64,000 nt of DNA, from the NCBI GenBank assembly GCA_013151235.1, contig JAADIO010000048.1, positions 26,772 through 90,771 on the forward strand. Reading direction: 5' to 3'. Source of the DNA: Deltaproteobacteria bacterium. Its GTDB lineage: Bacteria > CG2-30-53-67. This document shows positions 50,332 through 60,200 of this stretch, piece by piece. The notes beneath the pieces are model-generated. The model was given only the letters and a program-made list of their open reading frames with translations. It did not search any database and was not told where the DNA came from. The position numbers and the translations under genes were made by a program. How positions within the stretch are numbered: the stretch's first letter is position 1; each line of letters opens with the position of its first letter.

Positions 50332-52522
50332 AGGCTTGTGTAAAGATTTGCTGAATATGCCGCTTCCGTGCCGAGCGGCGGTACCAGATGATCAGGCCGG
50401 CAAAGATGATCAGGATGGGAAGACCTGCAATATTTGCCGCCTTAATCATCGTCTTTGCCATAGGTGATACCTCTTTCAGGGGGTTAAATCGCTGAGACTT
50501 GCTCCGCATGACGGCGGTATCCACCCGGTGATTTAAGGCATCGAAGATGTTCATCACAAACTGGGCATTCGGACTGGTCCCGTTGTCTCCCAAAACATTG
50601 TCCTTCAGAATCGCCGAGGTTCCGATGAGAAAGATCCTGCCGCCTCTGGAGGTCTTCAGCGTAATTCCTTGCGCCTGGATATGCGACATGTCGATTCCCC
50701 CCGTTTTTTCGTTCCCGGCGGTTTGCTTCTTTTCTTTCTGCTGCGTGTTTACGTTTCGTTCCGGGATTGGTTTGTCGGCAAAGTAGCTGGGAATCGGGCC
50801 GGTGAGGGTATAGGCCAGCGCGAATTGCTGCAGGTCCGATGTCCGGCGGGGAGGCTGCAGGAACATCGGGTTCAGGTTCACCCGCCCCTCCATTTTCCAT
50901 GCCTCCCGGCTGGAGGAGAAGAGCCGTGTTGCCGTCAGAGCGTGCTTTTTGATGCTCGCTTCATCGAGGTTCAGCGGGGCGGCTTTCAGCAGGACCAGTC
51001 CCTTGATGTTTGTGAGATAGGGGACGGACTTGTTGATGAAGGTATTCTTGATGATCGGGGCAAAGTAGATCTGCCGTTCACCACCGCCGAAGGCCTGGGG
51101 AATCTCCTGCCGGAAACAGTTTTTGTCCAGCACATAAGCAGCCTTCAGATGGATTCCGTAGGCGGAAAGGAGTTTCTCCAGTCCCGTGTGGATGGGCAGA
51201 TACATCGGACCCTGCCCCCCCACCATCATTCCCTGTTGAGGAAGCGAGGTCTCCTTGAAGGGATCGAGGAAGAGGGCCAGGTTGCCCCCCCGCATCAGGT
51301 ACTGATCGACCCGGTAGAGTTCTTCCTCGGAAAACGGTTTTGTGGGCCCGGCAATGATCAGGGTCGGCAACCCCTCCGGGATTCCCCCATCCTTCAGGCG
51401 AACCTCCCGGACGTTGTATTCTTCCGAAAGGAGTTTGTGAAACTGAGAAAGAGAATCACTTTGAGCTTCGCCCGGCATCGCGGGATAGGACTCAAGAGGG
51501 AGAGTCCCGTGGTCGGCAAGATAACCGATCTTCTCGTTTGTGTTGATCAGGTTTTCTACGGCGTTTTCGATTCCTTCTTCGATCTCCTTCATTTTCGCCA
51601 ACTGGTATTGTGTTCCGAAGATCGGAAGGCGGAAGATGTGAAGCAAGGGGATCGTTTCCTTGTGATTCCCATGTTGTATCATGATCCCGGCATAGCCGTG
51701 GCCGGCCGGGATGGTTTTGCCCCGCCGATCGGTGAAGGCATCCCACTGGAGAGGAAGGATTTGCCGGCCGCGGATCTCTTTTTCCCGGCTTGGGTCCCGT
51801 GTCGGGTCGATGGCGGAGAAGGCCAGCCGTCCGTAGTTCTTTTCATTCAGCTTCTTTACGACCGCTTTGATCCGGGAGGGGAGTTCCGCCAGTCCCGTCA
51901 GATTCATATAGGGGCCTACGATCTGCAGGGAAGAAGAGAGGATCAGGTTGACCTTCACCTTGTCTTTCAGAGCCAGCAGGGCGCTGATCTTGTTGTTCAT
52001 CGTCCGGATCGTGGAGGTGATCTTGTATTCCAGTCCTTCCGTCGAGGTGATGGTTGGGATCGTTTTAATCAGGTCGCCGTGGATGAGAACCATCCCCATG
52101 AAGGCGTTCTGGAACTTTACCTGGTCCTGTTCAATGTTGCGGATCTGAACCGGATTGATCCCGTAGTTTTGCGCCATCTCCTGATTTTTCCGGGCCGATT
52201 CATTCTCTTCGCCGGAGACGTCGTAGAACTGATAATTAAAATAGCGGTTGCCGGCAATACTGTATTCCTGGAGGAGGTCGTGGAGATAACGTTCCAGTGT
52301 GTTATAGGGGGCGGGGAGGTTCTTGGTAAAGAAAACCTTGATGGTCAATGGTTCCGAGAGAGTAGAGACCACCTTTCGGCTGGCTCTGGAGAGGGAATAG
52401 ATGTGGTTGGCCGTCAAGTCGACCCGGAAGAAGAGGCTCGTTGCGGCTATGTTCAGAAGAACAATCACGACGAGGTAGAGAAGAAATTTCGGTCGGAATA
52501 TTTTATGGAGTACGGCGTTCAT
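50330..52522 (-). CDS. GldG-like ABC exporter auxiliary protein
   Basis: 730 aa. N-terminal membrane helix (PKFLLYLVVIVLLNIAATSL), a large periplasmic part with the GldG/ABC_transp_aux pattern (LTANHIYSLSRASRKVVSTL, VKVNLILSSSL, TLIIAGPTKPFSEEELYRVD) and a C-terminal membrane helix (LPILIIFAGLIIWYRR). In Bacteroidetes GldG works with GldA and GldF in gliding. In Proteobacteria these operons have unknown cargo, perhaps a sensor or shear role at the membrane. It is 12 bp downstream of the permease gene. Confidence 0.85.
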   Translation of the reverse strand: MNAVLHKIFRPKFLLYLVVIVLLNIAATSLFFRVDLTANHIYSLSRASRKVVSTLSEPLTIKVFFTKNLPAPYNTLERYLHDLLQEYSIAGNRYFNYQFYDVSGEENESARKNQEMAQNYGINPVQIRNIEQDQVKFQNAFMGMVLIHGDLIKTIPTITSTEGLEYKITSTIRTMNNKISALLALKDKVKVNLILSSSLQIVGPYMNLTGLAELPSRIKAVVKKLNEKNYGRLAFSAIDPTRDPSREKEIRGRQILPLQWDAFTDRRGKTIPAGHGYAGIMIQHGNHKETIPLLHIFRLPIFGTQYQLAKMKEIEEGIENAVENLINTNEKIGYLADHGTLPLESYPAMPGEAQSDSLSQFHKLLSEEYNVREVRLKDGGIPEGLPTLIIAGPTKPFSEEELYRVDQYLMRGGNLALFLDPFKETSLPQQGMMVGGQGPMYLPIHTGLEKLLSAYGIHLKAAYVLDKNCFRQEIPQAFGGGERQIYFAPIIKNTFINKSVPYLTNIKGLVLLKAAPLNLDEASIKKHALTATRLFSSSREAWKMEGRVNLNPMFLQPPRRTSDLQQFALAYTLTGPIPSYFADKPIPERNVNTQQKEKKQTAGNEKTGGIDMSHIQAQGITLKTSRGGRIFLIGTSAILKDNVLGDNGTSPNAQFVMNIFDALNHRVDTAVMRSKSQRFNPLKEVSPMAKTMIKAANIAGLPILIIFAGLIIWYRRSARKRHIQQIFTQA

Positions 52523-52534
52523 CAGGTTTTCTCC

Positions 52535-53239
52535 TTAATTCATTTCATCGACGGCCAGGTGGGTTCCGTAGAGCATAACGAAGGCAAGACTCAGAAAATA
52601 GAGAACATCCCGGGAATCAATGATTCCCCGGGCGATGTTCTGGAAATGGGAATCCGCACTTAAAAACTGGAAGACGCTCAGAAGGGACTTGGGCAGAAAA
52701 ATGAGCATCTTGTCGAGAAGGGTGAGGGAGAAGCAGACCGCCATCCCGGAAATAAAAGCGATAATCTGATTGTGGGTCAGAGCGGAAGCGAAAAGTCCGA
52801 TGGCGGAAAAGGCTGCACCTAAGAGAATCGCTCCCACGTATCCCCCGATCAAGGGTCCTACATCAAGATCTCCCAAAAAGGAGATGCATGCACCGTAGGA
52901 GAGGGTGGGAAGCAGCATGACTGCCACGAAGGCGACGGCGGCCAGGAATTTTCCGAGGACGATGTCGGTTGAGGAGACCGGCATGGTCAGGAGCAGTTCA
53001 TAGGAGCCGCTGTTGAACTCCTCGGAAAAGAGACGCATCGTCACCGCGGGGATGACGAAGGAGAAGGTCAGGGGGAGCAGGGAGAAAAAGTTTCGGAGAT
53101 CGGCCTGGTTGTAGAGGAAAAAGGTGGAAAAGAAAAACCAGCCGGTCAGAACAAGAAAAATCGAAATGACGATATAGGCGATCGGGGAGATGAAATACCC
53201 CCCGAATTCTTTTTTAAAAATCTGGGTGACGTTTCGCAT
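52535..53239 (-). CDS. GldF-like ABC-2 permease
   Basis: 234 aa, six transmembrane segments, with the N-terminal cytoplasmic KKEFGGYFISPIAYIVISIF and the coupling loop RLFSEEFNSGSYELLLTMP that mark the GldF/NosY class. ATG at 53239 behind AAGGAGGG, 1 bp after the ATPase stop. Confidence 0.88.
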   Translation of the reverse strand: MRNVTQIFKKEFGGYFISPIAYIVISIFLVLTGWFFFSTFFLYNQADLRNFFSLLPLTFSFVIPAVTMRLFSEEFNSGSYELLLTMPVSSTDIVLGKFLAAVAFVAVMLLPTLSYGACISFLGDLDVGPLIGGYVGAILLGAAFSAIGLFASALTHNQIIAFISGMAVCFSLTLLDKMLIFLPKSLLSVFQFLSADSHFQNIARGIIDSRDVLYFLSLAFVMLYGTHLAVDEMN

Positions 53240-53240
53240 T

Positions 53241-54176
53241 TCATCCCTCCTTTGTGAGTTGCCGGAAGATCGACTCCAGGGTCCGGGTCTTTCGATGGAA
53301 TTCCAGCAGGCGCCATTCCTGTTTTCGTATGATCTCATAGAGCACCGGACGGAGATCTTTTGCCGTCCGGCAGGTCAGAGAGAAATCGAGGGTTCCGTTC
53401 CGGCTGCCGATCCGTTTTGGCGCGTCCACATCGGGGATCCCGGCAAAGGCCTTTTGAACCTGCTCGAAATTTTCTTCCTGCAGGGAGATCTCAACGGTGT
53501 ACTCGCCGCCGGCGCGTTCCTTCAGGGTTTCCGTCGGCCCGTCGGCGACGATTTTCCCTTTGTTGATGATGACCATCCGGTCGCAGGTCGCTTCGGCCTC
53601 GCTCAGGATATGGGTGGAGAGAATCACCGTTTTCTCCCGGCCGATCTCCCGGATGATCGCCCGGATCTCTACGATCTGGTTTGGATCGAGGCCGGAGGTC
53701 GGTTCGTCAAGAACGAGGATCTCCGGATCACTCATCATGGCGTGGGCCAGTCCGACCCGCTGCTTGTATCCTTTGGAAAGTTCATGAATCGGTTTGTGCA
53801 TCACGTCATTCAGGCCGCATAACCGTGCCAGTTCTTTGATGCGGCTCATCCGGTTTGCCTCCCGGAGTTTGCGGAGACCGGCCACAAAGAGGAGGTAATC
53901 GTAGACGAGCATATCCGGATAAATCGGCGCCGACTCCGGCAAATAGCCGATCATCTCCTTGATCTTGATGGCATGGTCATGAATGTTTAAGTCCCGGACG
54001 GTGATGTTGCCGGAAGAGGGGGGGAGATAACAGGTCAGGATCCGCAGGGTCGTTGATTTGCCGGCCCCGTTGGGACCGAGCAGGCCCAGGATCTCTCCCT
54101 TCCGTATTTGAAAACTGATTCCGTTGACGGCATGAACATCGCCGTAATGCTTTGTGAGGTTTTCCACCCGTATCAT
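53241..54176 (-). CDS. GldA-like ABC transporter ATPase
   Basis: 311 aa. Walker A GPNGAGKSTTLRIL, signature LSKGYKQRVGLAHAM, Walker B ILVLDEPTSGLDPNQ, and a C-terminal extension of about 70 residues typical of ABC-2 exporter ATPases. First gene of the ATPase-permease-GldG-DUF4340 operon. The ATG at 54176 follows GGGAGG. Confidence 0.93.
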   Translation of the reverse strand: MIRVENLTKHYGDVHAVNGISFQIRKGEILGLLGPNGAGKSTTLRILTCYLPPSSGNITVRDLNIHDHAIKIKEMIGYLPESAPIYPDMLVYDYLLFVAGLRKLREANRMSRIKELARLCGLNDVMHKPIHELSKGYKQRVGLAHAMMSDPEILVLDEPTSGLDPNQIVEIRAIIREIGREKTVILSTHILSEAEATCDRMVIINKGKIVADGPTETLKERAGGEYTVEISLQEENFEQVQKAFAGIPDVDAPKRIGSRNGTLDFSLTCRTAKDLRPVLYEIIRKQEWRLLEFHRKTRTLESIFRQLTKEG

Positions 54177-54628
54177 CGGCAATTTCCTCCCTGGATGAAC
54201 TGCGAAAGGATGCAGTTCACAGATGAACCCTGCTTCGTATAGGCAGGAAAGCGGCCGGAAGGCATGCGATAAGGATGTCTTCAAACGATACGATCGCCCT
54301 GAAACCTTTCCTGCGAAACACGGAATTACGGACAGGGTATTTTGAAAACGTCGGGAAATATATGCCTCTCGTATTTGTTTGTCAAGACCTGACTTTTTAA
54401 TCTCTCTTTGGGGTTAGCCTATGCTCCGCAGTTATTCCCTATGAGTGGTTTTTCTCGGAGTTTTGTATGGAGCATCTTTAAGCGGGGAGAGAGAAGGTTC
54501 CCTGGACGATCTGTCTCATCGGAGAAGATTAATGACGACCGTTTCTACTGTCTTCACGCATGTTGTGTCTTTGCGAACCGGTTTTTAAGTTTTCGGATTC
54601 GAAATTATCACGGGTGCTGTAATTATTG
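54177..54628. other. Non-coding divergent region between the GldA-like and pilin operons
   Basis: About 450 bp with no gene I can support. Its right end merges into the regulatory block of the pilin operon. A stretch near 54400-54500 (GGGGTTAGCCTATGCTCCGC) shows scattered open frames of up to 81 codons but nothing conserved, so I treat it as non-coding. Confidence 0.5.
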
Positions 54629-54662
54629 TGTAATCGATTACATAGTTGTGTAGTCCGTTACA
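54629..54662 (+). promoter_or_regulatory. Two tandem activator-type palindromes
   Basis: TGTAATCGATTACA (54629-54642) is a perfect 14-bp palindrome. TGTAGTCCGTTACA (54649-54662) is an imperfect second copy with centres exactly 20 bp apart, two helical turns. They lie about 100-130 bp upstream of a sigma-54 promoter, where enhancer-binding proteins such as PilR or NtrC relatives bind. Confidence 0.65.
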
Positions 54663-54759
54663 TAAGCATTCCCCGATTCCGAGCTTTTCTGTATTTCAAC
54701 ATTTCTGAATAATCTTTATCTAACGGTAAGATACGGACCGGCACCTCTGAATGGTAAAA

Positions 54760-54775
54760 TGGCATGCTCCTTGCT
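54760..54775 (+). promoter_or_regulatory. Sigma-54 promoter of the minor-pilin operon
   Basis: TGGCATGCTCCTTGCT matches the sigma-54 consensus TGGCAYGNNNNTTGCW at every fixed position. It lies 37 bp upstream of the fimT-like start, giving a short leader with AAAGGAGG. Confidence 0.85.
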
Positions 54776-54812
54776 ACCGTATGGAGGTGTGTGGAGAAAA
54801 AGGAGGTCCATT

Positions 54813-55352
54813 ATGAAGAGGTCTGAGCAAGAGGGATACACTCTAATTGAACTTGTTATCACCTTGTCAATTGTTGCGCTGACGCTGCTTTTTTCGGCAC
54901 CTTCCATTGCCGATTGGGCACCTTATTACCGAATGAAGGGAGATGCTACAACGATTGCAGGGATGCTGACCAATGCCCGTTTTGAGGCGGTGAAGCGAGG
55001 ACAGAATGTAACCGTTACCTTCGATCCCTCGGCAGAAACGGTAACGGTCTCTGCGGGAGGAACGACTCTGAATACCTACACACTCAGCCAATCCGTTGAT
55101 TTCGGAATTAATCAGGTAATAGAAAAAGACGACTTAAATGCCAGTGGTCATCCGCCTACGAAAAAGATTACCTTCGCTGGTAGTAGTGTTGTCTTTGCTT
55201 CCAACGGTGCTGCAACGCCGGCGGGCGAACTCTATTTGATGTTTGACCCGGCGGCCACTGTAAACAAACAGTATTTTTTCGGGGTTGCCGTAGAAGCGAG
55301 TGGACAAGTGACATATTCTCGCTGGAATGAATCAGGCGCCGCCTGGGATTAG
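54813..55352 (+). CDS. fimT: GspH/FimT-family pseudopilin
   Basis: 179 aa. Type III prepilin leader with the peptidase site EQEGYTLIELVITL (cleavage after Gly, mature residue Tyr, Glu at +5). The rest fits the GspH domain (APYYRMKGDATTIAGMLTNA, FDPSAETVTVSAGG). A minor pilin priming type IV pilus assembly. First gene of the sigma-54 operon. The ATG at 54813 is preceded by AAAGGAGG. Confidence 0.88.
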   Translation: MKRSEQEGYTLIELVITLSIVALTLLFSAPSIADWAPYYRMKGDATTIAGMLTNARFEAVKRGQNVTVTFDPSAETVTVSAGGTTLNTYTLSQSVDFGINQVIEKDDLNASGHPPTKKITFAGSSVVFASNGAATPAGELYLMFDPAATVNKQYFFGVAVEASGQVTYSRWNESGAAWD

Positions 55353-55362
55353 GAGGAAAGAA

Positions 55363-55818
55363 ATGTATCGCAAAAGTATGAAGTCAAACGCCGGATTTAC
55401 GTTGATTGAGGTCATGGTAGCCATGGTTGTAATGGCCTACGGCATTCTGGCTGTCATGTCGATGTCGGTGGCGGCGATCCGGGGAAACTCCACGGCGGAT
55501 CATGTGACCCAGGTCACGATTCTATCTGATGAAGTGATCGAAATGATCCGGGCGAATGTCGATAACATCTCTGCCTACAACGGGATTGATACCAGTAATG
55601 TCAATACCCGCCCCTCCATTGATGCTACAGCCGGTGCCGACTATGACACGATTGTAAGCCGGATCTCGGATTTGGGGCTTCCTTCCGGTAAATGCTCAAT
55701 TGAGATACAAAATAATACCCCTACTGCCGGGATTAGTACAGCACAGGTGACTATTGCCTGGAGCCGGACCGGAAACCACTCCATGACTTTCACGAGGGAG
55801 TTTGAAGGGTTACACTAA
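55363..55818 (+). CDS. pilV: Minor pilin PilV
   Basis: 151 aa. Prepilin signal KSNAGFTLIEVMVAMVVMAY and the PilV-like follow-on (ILAVMSMSVAAIRGNSTADH). It should sit in the priming complex at the pilus tip with PilW, PilX and PilY1. ATG at 55363 behind AGGAGG. 10 bp after fimT. Confidence 0.88.
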   Translation: MYRKSMKSNAGFTLIEVMVAMVVMAYGILAVMSMSVAAIRGNSTADHVTQVTILSDEVIEMIRANVDNISAYNGIDTSNVNTRPSIDATAGADYDTIVSRISDLGLPSGKCSIEIQNNTPTAGISTAQVTIAWSRTGNHSMTFTREFEGLH

Positions 55819-55833
55819 TTGGAGGAATCAGGC

Positions 55834-56466
55834 ATGTACAGCAACCAAAAGGGTTTTACCCTGATCGAAATCATGGTCTCTCTTGTGGTGACATTGGTCA
55901 TCGTGGCGGGGGCCTATGCCGTCTTTGCCATACAGAACAAGTCTGCCAATGTCCAGAATGAGGTGGCGACGATGCAGCAGAACGGCCGGATTGCCATGGA
56001 TGTACTTGTGGAGGAAATTCGGAGGGGGGCTTACAACAATCCGGCAAACCCCGCCGGTGCAACTATTACTGTCGATGCTTCCGGCAGTATGATTACCATT
56101 CAGAAGGATGTCAATGATGACGGAGTGATTAATGATACGTTAGCCAGTTCTGCGGATGATGAGGAGTGGATTGTCCTGCAGGTGAACGGCAATAACCAAT
56201 TGACGAAGCAGATCCTGCGTAAATCCGATGGATCGGATGTACAGACCCTGATTTTGGCGGATAATATATATTCCTTGTCTTTTTCTCCGGCCGGGGTCAC
56301 CGATCCGTCCTCTGTCGACATTTCCCTGACGGTTCGGACGAAGCATGAGGATCCGAATTGGACTGACACAAACAAGGGTGTCAATCTTTCGGGGTCTGTA
56401 TCGGATGGTTTGGCACGGATTCGAAATTATCAGAAAACCGTCTGGGTCCGGAATCTGAATCTCTAA
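55834..56466 (+). CDS. pilW: Minor pilin PilW
   Basis: 210 aa. Prepilin signal NQKGFTLIEIMVSLVVTLVI and the PilW pattern VQNEVATMQQNGRIAMDVLV, with a beta-rich C-terminal globular domain. ATG at 55834 behind TTGGAGG. Part of the minor-pilin operon. Confidence 0.88.
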   Translation: MYSNQKGFTLIEIMVSLVVTLVIVAGAYAVFAIQNKSANVQNEVATMQQNGRIAMDVLVEEIRRGAYNNPANPAGATITVDASGSMITIQKDVNDDGVINDTLASSADDEEWIVLQVNGNNQLTKQILRKSDGSDVQTLILADNIYSLSFSPAGVTDPSSVDISLTVRTKHEDPNWTDTNKGVNLSGSVSDGLARIRNYQKTVWVRNLNL

Positions 56467-56485
56467 ACGGCAAAGGAGAACAATC

Positions 56486-57118
56486 ATGTATCTGAATCGG
56501 GCGGGAAATCAGAAAGGGATGGCCCTGATTGTTGCATTGTTGCTTTTGGTGGCACTTTCGGCTGTTGCATTAAGTTTGATGTTTTCATCCACTTTTGAGA
56601 ATACCATTGCCGCAAATGATAAAAAAAACACGATCGCTTTCCAGAATGCTGAAACGGGGATCGAGATGGCCAGAAACGTCCTGTTGAATTTTCGGGATCG
56701 GGATGAAGGATTCACGAAGCTTTTGTCCATTATTCCAAGCAGTGCTGATCCCGTAGTGCTTGATTTAGAAAATGTAGGAATCAATTCCGGCGATCCCGTT
56801 TATAGCGTTGGTGCGAATGTTTATAATCTTGATACCACTCGTTACACTGTGACTATCTGGGATGACAGCAACGATCCCCTGGAAACCGATAATAACGACC
56901 GTGTGGACAGCAATTTTTCTGTTATGGTCCGTTCCGTTGGGAAGGATCCCACGGGGAATGCGGCGAAGACGATTACCACGAAACTTCGCTATGGGGATGC
57001 ACGGGAATTTGCACAGGGGAAACAGGACGCAAACTCTGGAAGCAGCAAGGACCAGAAAGTAGAAACCGAAGCAGGCAATGGAAGGAGTACCAGTACTTTT
57101 GATCCCTCGACCACGTAA
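56486..57118 (+). CDS. pilX: Minor pilin PilX
   Basis: 210 aa. PilX-type N-terminus NQKGMALIVALLLLVALSAV, which lacks the usual Phe-Thr-Leu-Ile-Glu but is typical of PilX, and NTIAFQNAETGIEMARNVLL. The C-terminus is Ser/Thr-rich. Ribosome site AAAGGAG. Next gene is pilY1 after 102 bp. Confidence 0.87.
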   Translation: MYLNRAGNQKGMALIVALLLLVALSAVALSLMFSSTFENTIAANDKKNTIAFQNAETGIEMARNVLLNFRDRDEGFTKLLSIIPSSADPVVLDLENVGINSGDPVYSVGANVYNLDTTRYTVTIWDDSNDPLETDNNDRVDSNFSVMVRSVGKDPTGNAAKTITTKLRYGDAREFAQGKQDANSGSSKDQKVETEAGNGRSTSTFDPSTT

Positions 57119-57220
57119 AACGATTTCCCGGCTTACCCGGGCCTGTGGTGGTATGGTGACGCCCGGTTGAAGCGGGAGCCTGATCTCCCGATCCAAGGGG
57201 AAGAACTAAGGAGGTTCATT

Positions 57221-60200
57221 ATGAAAAAGATTGAGATCTTAATTGCTGTGATATCAGCGCTATTTGTTTTTGCCGGCAGTGCCACAGCGGATCAGCGGAC
57301 CTTTCCAGCCGGTTCCCTGATTATTCCGATGAACAGCAGCTACCAGGGAGCGACGGACCACGGAATCTTCGAAGCTTACGGTCTGATGTATGCTCTCCTG
57401 GACCACAAGGATACCGCCGGAGATCCCGACCCGATTCCGGTTTTCTGGTGCATAAATCCGGATAAGACTTCTATTACGGACACGGATTTTTCTATTAGTA
57501 CCGATACGGGGGTTGATCCGGCATCGGAATATGACCACGCCGGAAGTACGAATCCAATCAACACGGGGATTTACACCAACACCGACGGAGCGCTCCAGAT
57601 CGACTATTTCGGCGGGCCCTTTGTGATCGATGCTGCCTATGCCGATGCGGCCAAGACTATAATCGATAATTGGAAAAACGTGAATATCCATGTCGCGAAT
57701 GCTCCCTTCACAGCCGATATCGGACGGGTCTTAGACGGCGTTCCGCCAAAGATTGCTCTCTTGAACGACACAGAGTCCCATACCAACGGCAATGCTGTGA
57801 CTATTCTTGCCGGTTATCTTGAAATTGCCGGAATCGGTAGCGGTGTGTATGACGTGGTAACGCCAGATGAAGTTGGTGGCATCGCTACGACTGTGGATGG
57901 TGTTTCCGTGCCGGCGGGTAACGGGATTCTGGAAGAAAAGGATGCTGACGGGAAATATGTCTACGATCTCCTGTGGGCGCCCCACTGGACGGCCTACAAA
58001 GATTACGGTGCAAATGCAAAAAAAATCATCAGCAAGATTGGCGACTTTCTCGATCGGGGTGGCGCACTTTTTGCCGAATGTGCCTCCATTATGAATTTCG
58101 AATACCACCCGAACGATGCAGGAAGCTACAATGTCGGTCCCTGGCTGACCACGAACGATATCTCTCACAACGGCGGTACAAACAACGCCGCCGACATCAT
58201 TGTTGCCGACCCGACGATCCCCTTCACCCAGACGGGGGATTTTGCTTTCGGACCCGAAGGGGGGCACCTTCACAATTGGGAGCCGTACAATACGTCCAAT
58301 AGCGGTTATTTTGACGCCTCGGACTTCTCCTACGGTGTGCCTGTTGCGCCGCCGGATAGTGATTACAACGCAACAGTGCAGCGTTTAATTTATGATACGA
58401 CCGGTTGGGACTACTATGTTGCCGGCTACAAGGATGGTGATGACAGCAAGGGGTTCATCAGTTACCTGGGAGGGCATACATACGTTGATTGCACAGGAGG
58501 TGGCCCTGGAGGTCCTAAAGGCGGTCCCGGCGGAGGTGCGGTTCAAAATGCTCATGAGTTTAAATTCGAATTCAAGGACAAGGTGGATGATCCCCATGCA
58601 TCCTTTACGATCCATGTCGACTATAACGACGGAGGAACTTCTGAATCGACGGAGATCACATTTTCGAAGGGAGATGATTTTGCAACCGGTGATCCCCTGG
58701 AAATCGATTTGTCGAGCATGAAAATCAAGGACAAAACGATTGAAAAAGTTTTTTTCAACAACAAAGGAACGAACACCATTACACTCACTCATTTTAAGAT
58801 TACCTTCACAAAGGGAGGCAAATTAAAGAAAGTCGAGGACAAAGTAGGGAAAGATACAACAAACCTCCTGGATTCGCATGACGGGATTCCGTCTGTAACA
58901 TCTTTTGACACCAACGACGTTCTTGCTGCATCCAGTGGGGCCGGCACAGGCGGAGGTACACCGCTCAGTTCCTGTACTTATAAGAATGTTGCCGGGATTC
59001 GCTACGTTCTGAATACCGTATTGGACCTTCAGGCCTACGTGAATTACAAGGAATTTATGAAGTCCTCTCCGGTTATGGATCTTGCCGACTTGGATGGTAA
59101 CGGTGAATATAATGATTTGATAGCCTATTATGGGTCTTTTGATTATCCTGGTTATACCGGCCACCTGAGAGCATTGAAGGTTAAAGACGATGGCAGTTTT
59201 ACCGAGCTATGGGATGCTGCAAACAAGATTCCGTCTAACCGGACTCTTTATACGGCGATTGACGACAGCGATGGGGACAGCCGGGTCGACGATCGGATTA
59301 ACCTGGAGGCATCGGCCACCTTTCTTGCCCTAAACGATTCTGCGACCGGACAGACCATCAACGAGATTTTGAACGTGACACCTTCTGACGGCACCGATAC
59401 GGATGAAATCTCCTTGCTCAATAATGTGATCTCCAAAGATTTGGGCGGAATTATCCATTCCTCACCGGCTGTCGTCGGTCCGAGTCCCTTTGTGGACCCT
59501 GATCGTCCTATCGTAATCTATGCTGGGTCCGCCGACGGGATGCTCCATGCCTTTACGGGCTCAACCGGTGCGGAGCGGTGGGCTTTCCTTCCGCATAATT
59601 TATTGGGCAAGCTCTATGGCGCTTCGCTTCTCCAGGATACGGATATGCCGACGGCCGTGGTTGATGCCTCGCCGACGGTAGCTGATATGATGGTGGACCG
59701 TATCGGGAGTACATTTGACGGAAACAAGCAGCGCCGAACAATTCTCCTTTCTGCGGAAGGGAGCGGAAATCACTATGTTTTTGCCATGGATATCAGCGAT
59801 CCTGATGATCCACAGCCCTGGTGGGAGGCCACCGCCACGAACATGGGGTATGCCTACCGGACCTCCATGGGGCATATCAAGGTCTGTGATGTAAATGACA
59901 ATTGCGAAGTCAAGGCGGCAGCCTTTGTTTCCACCAATTATCAGGCGGGAACGGGAATCCAGGTCTACGCCTTTGATCTGGAGACAGGGGATGAATTCTG
60001 GTCTTTCGGGCAGAGCTATGGATCGACAAGCAACGAGATCCCTGATGCCCCGGTCCTCGTTGACAAAGACGGGGACGGGGTCATCGATTCTGTTCTGGCC
60101 GCGGACATGGAAGGTCGGCTTTGGCAGTTGGATGCTGCTACGGGCAAGTCACTCTATGGAACAACGGAATCACCGCAGCCGGTCTATCAGGTAAATGTCG

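Noticed and set aside
50669-52663. A 664-codon plus-strand frame antisense to the gldG-like gene
   Set aside because: Shadow of a gene with clear family features and operon context on the minus strand.
54408-54653. An 81-codon frame upstream of the pilin operon
   Set aside because: No ribosome site, low-complexity ends, and it overlaps the regulatory palindromes.
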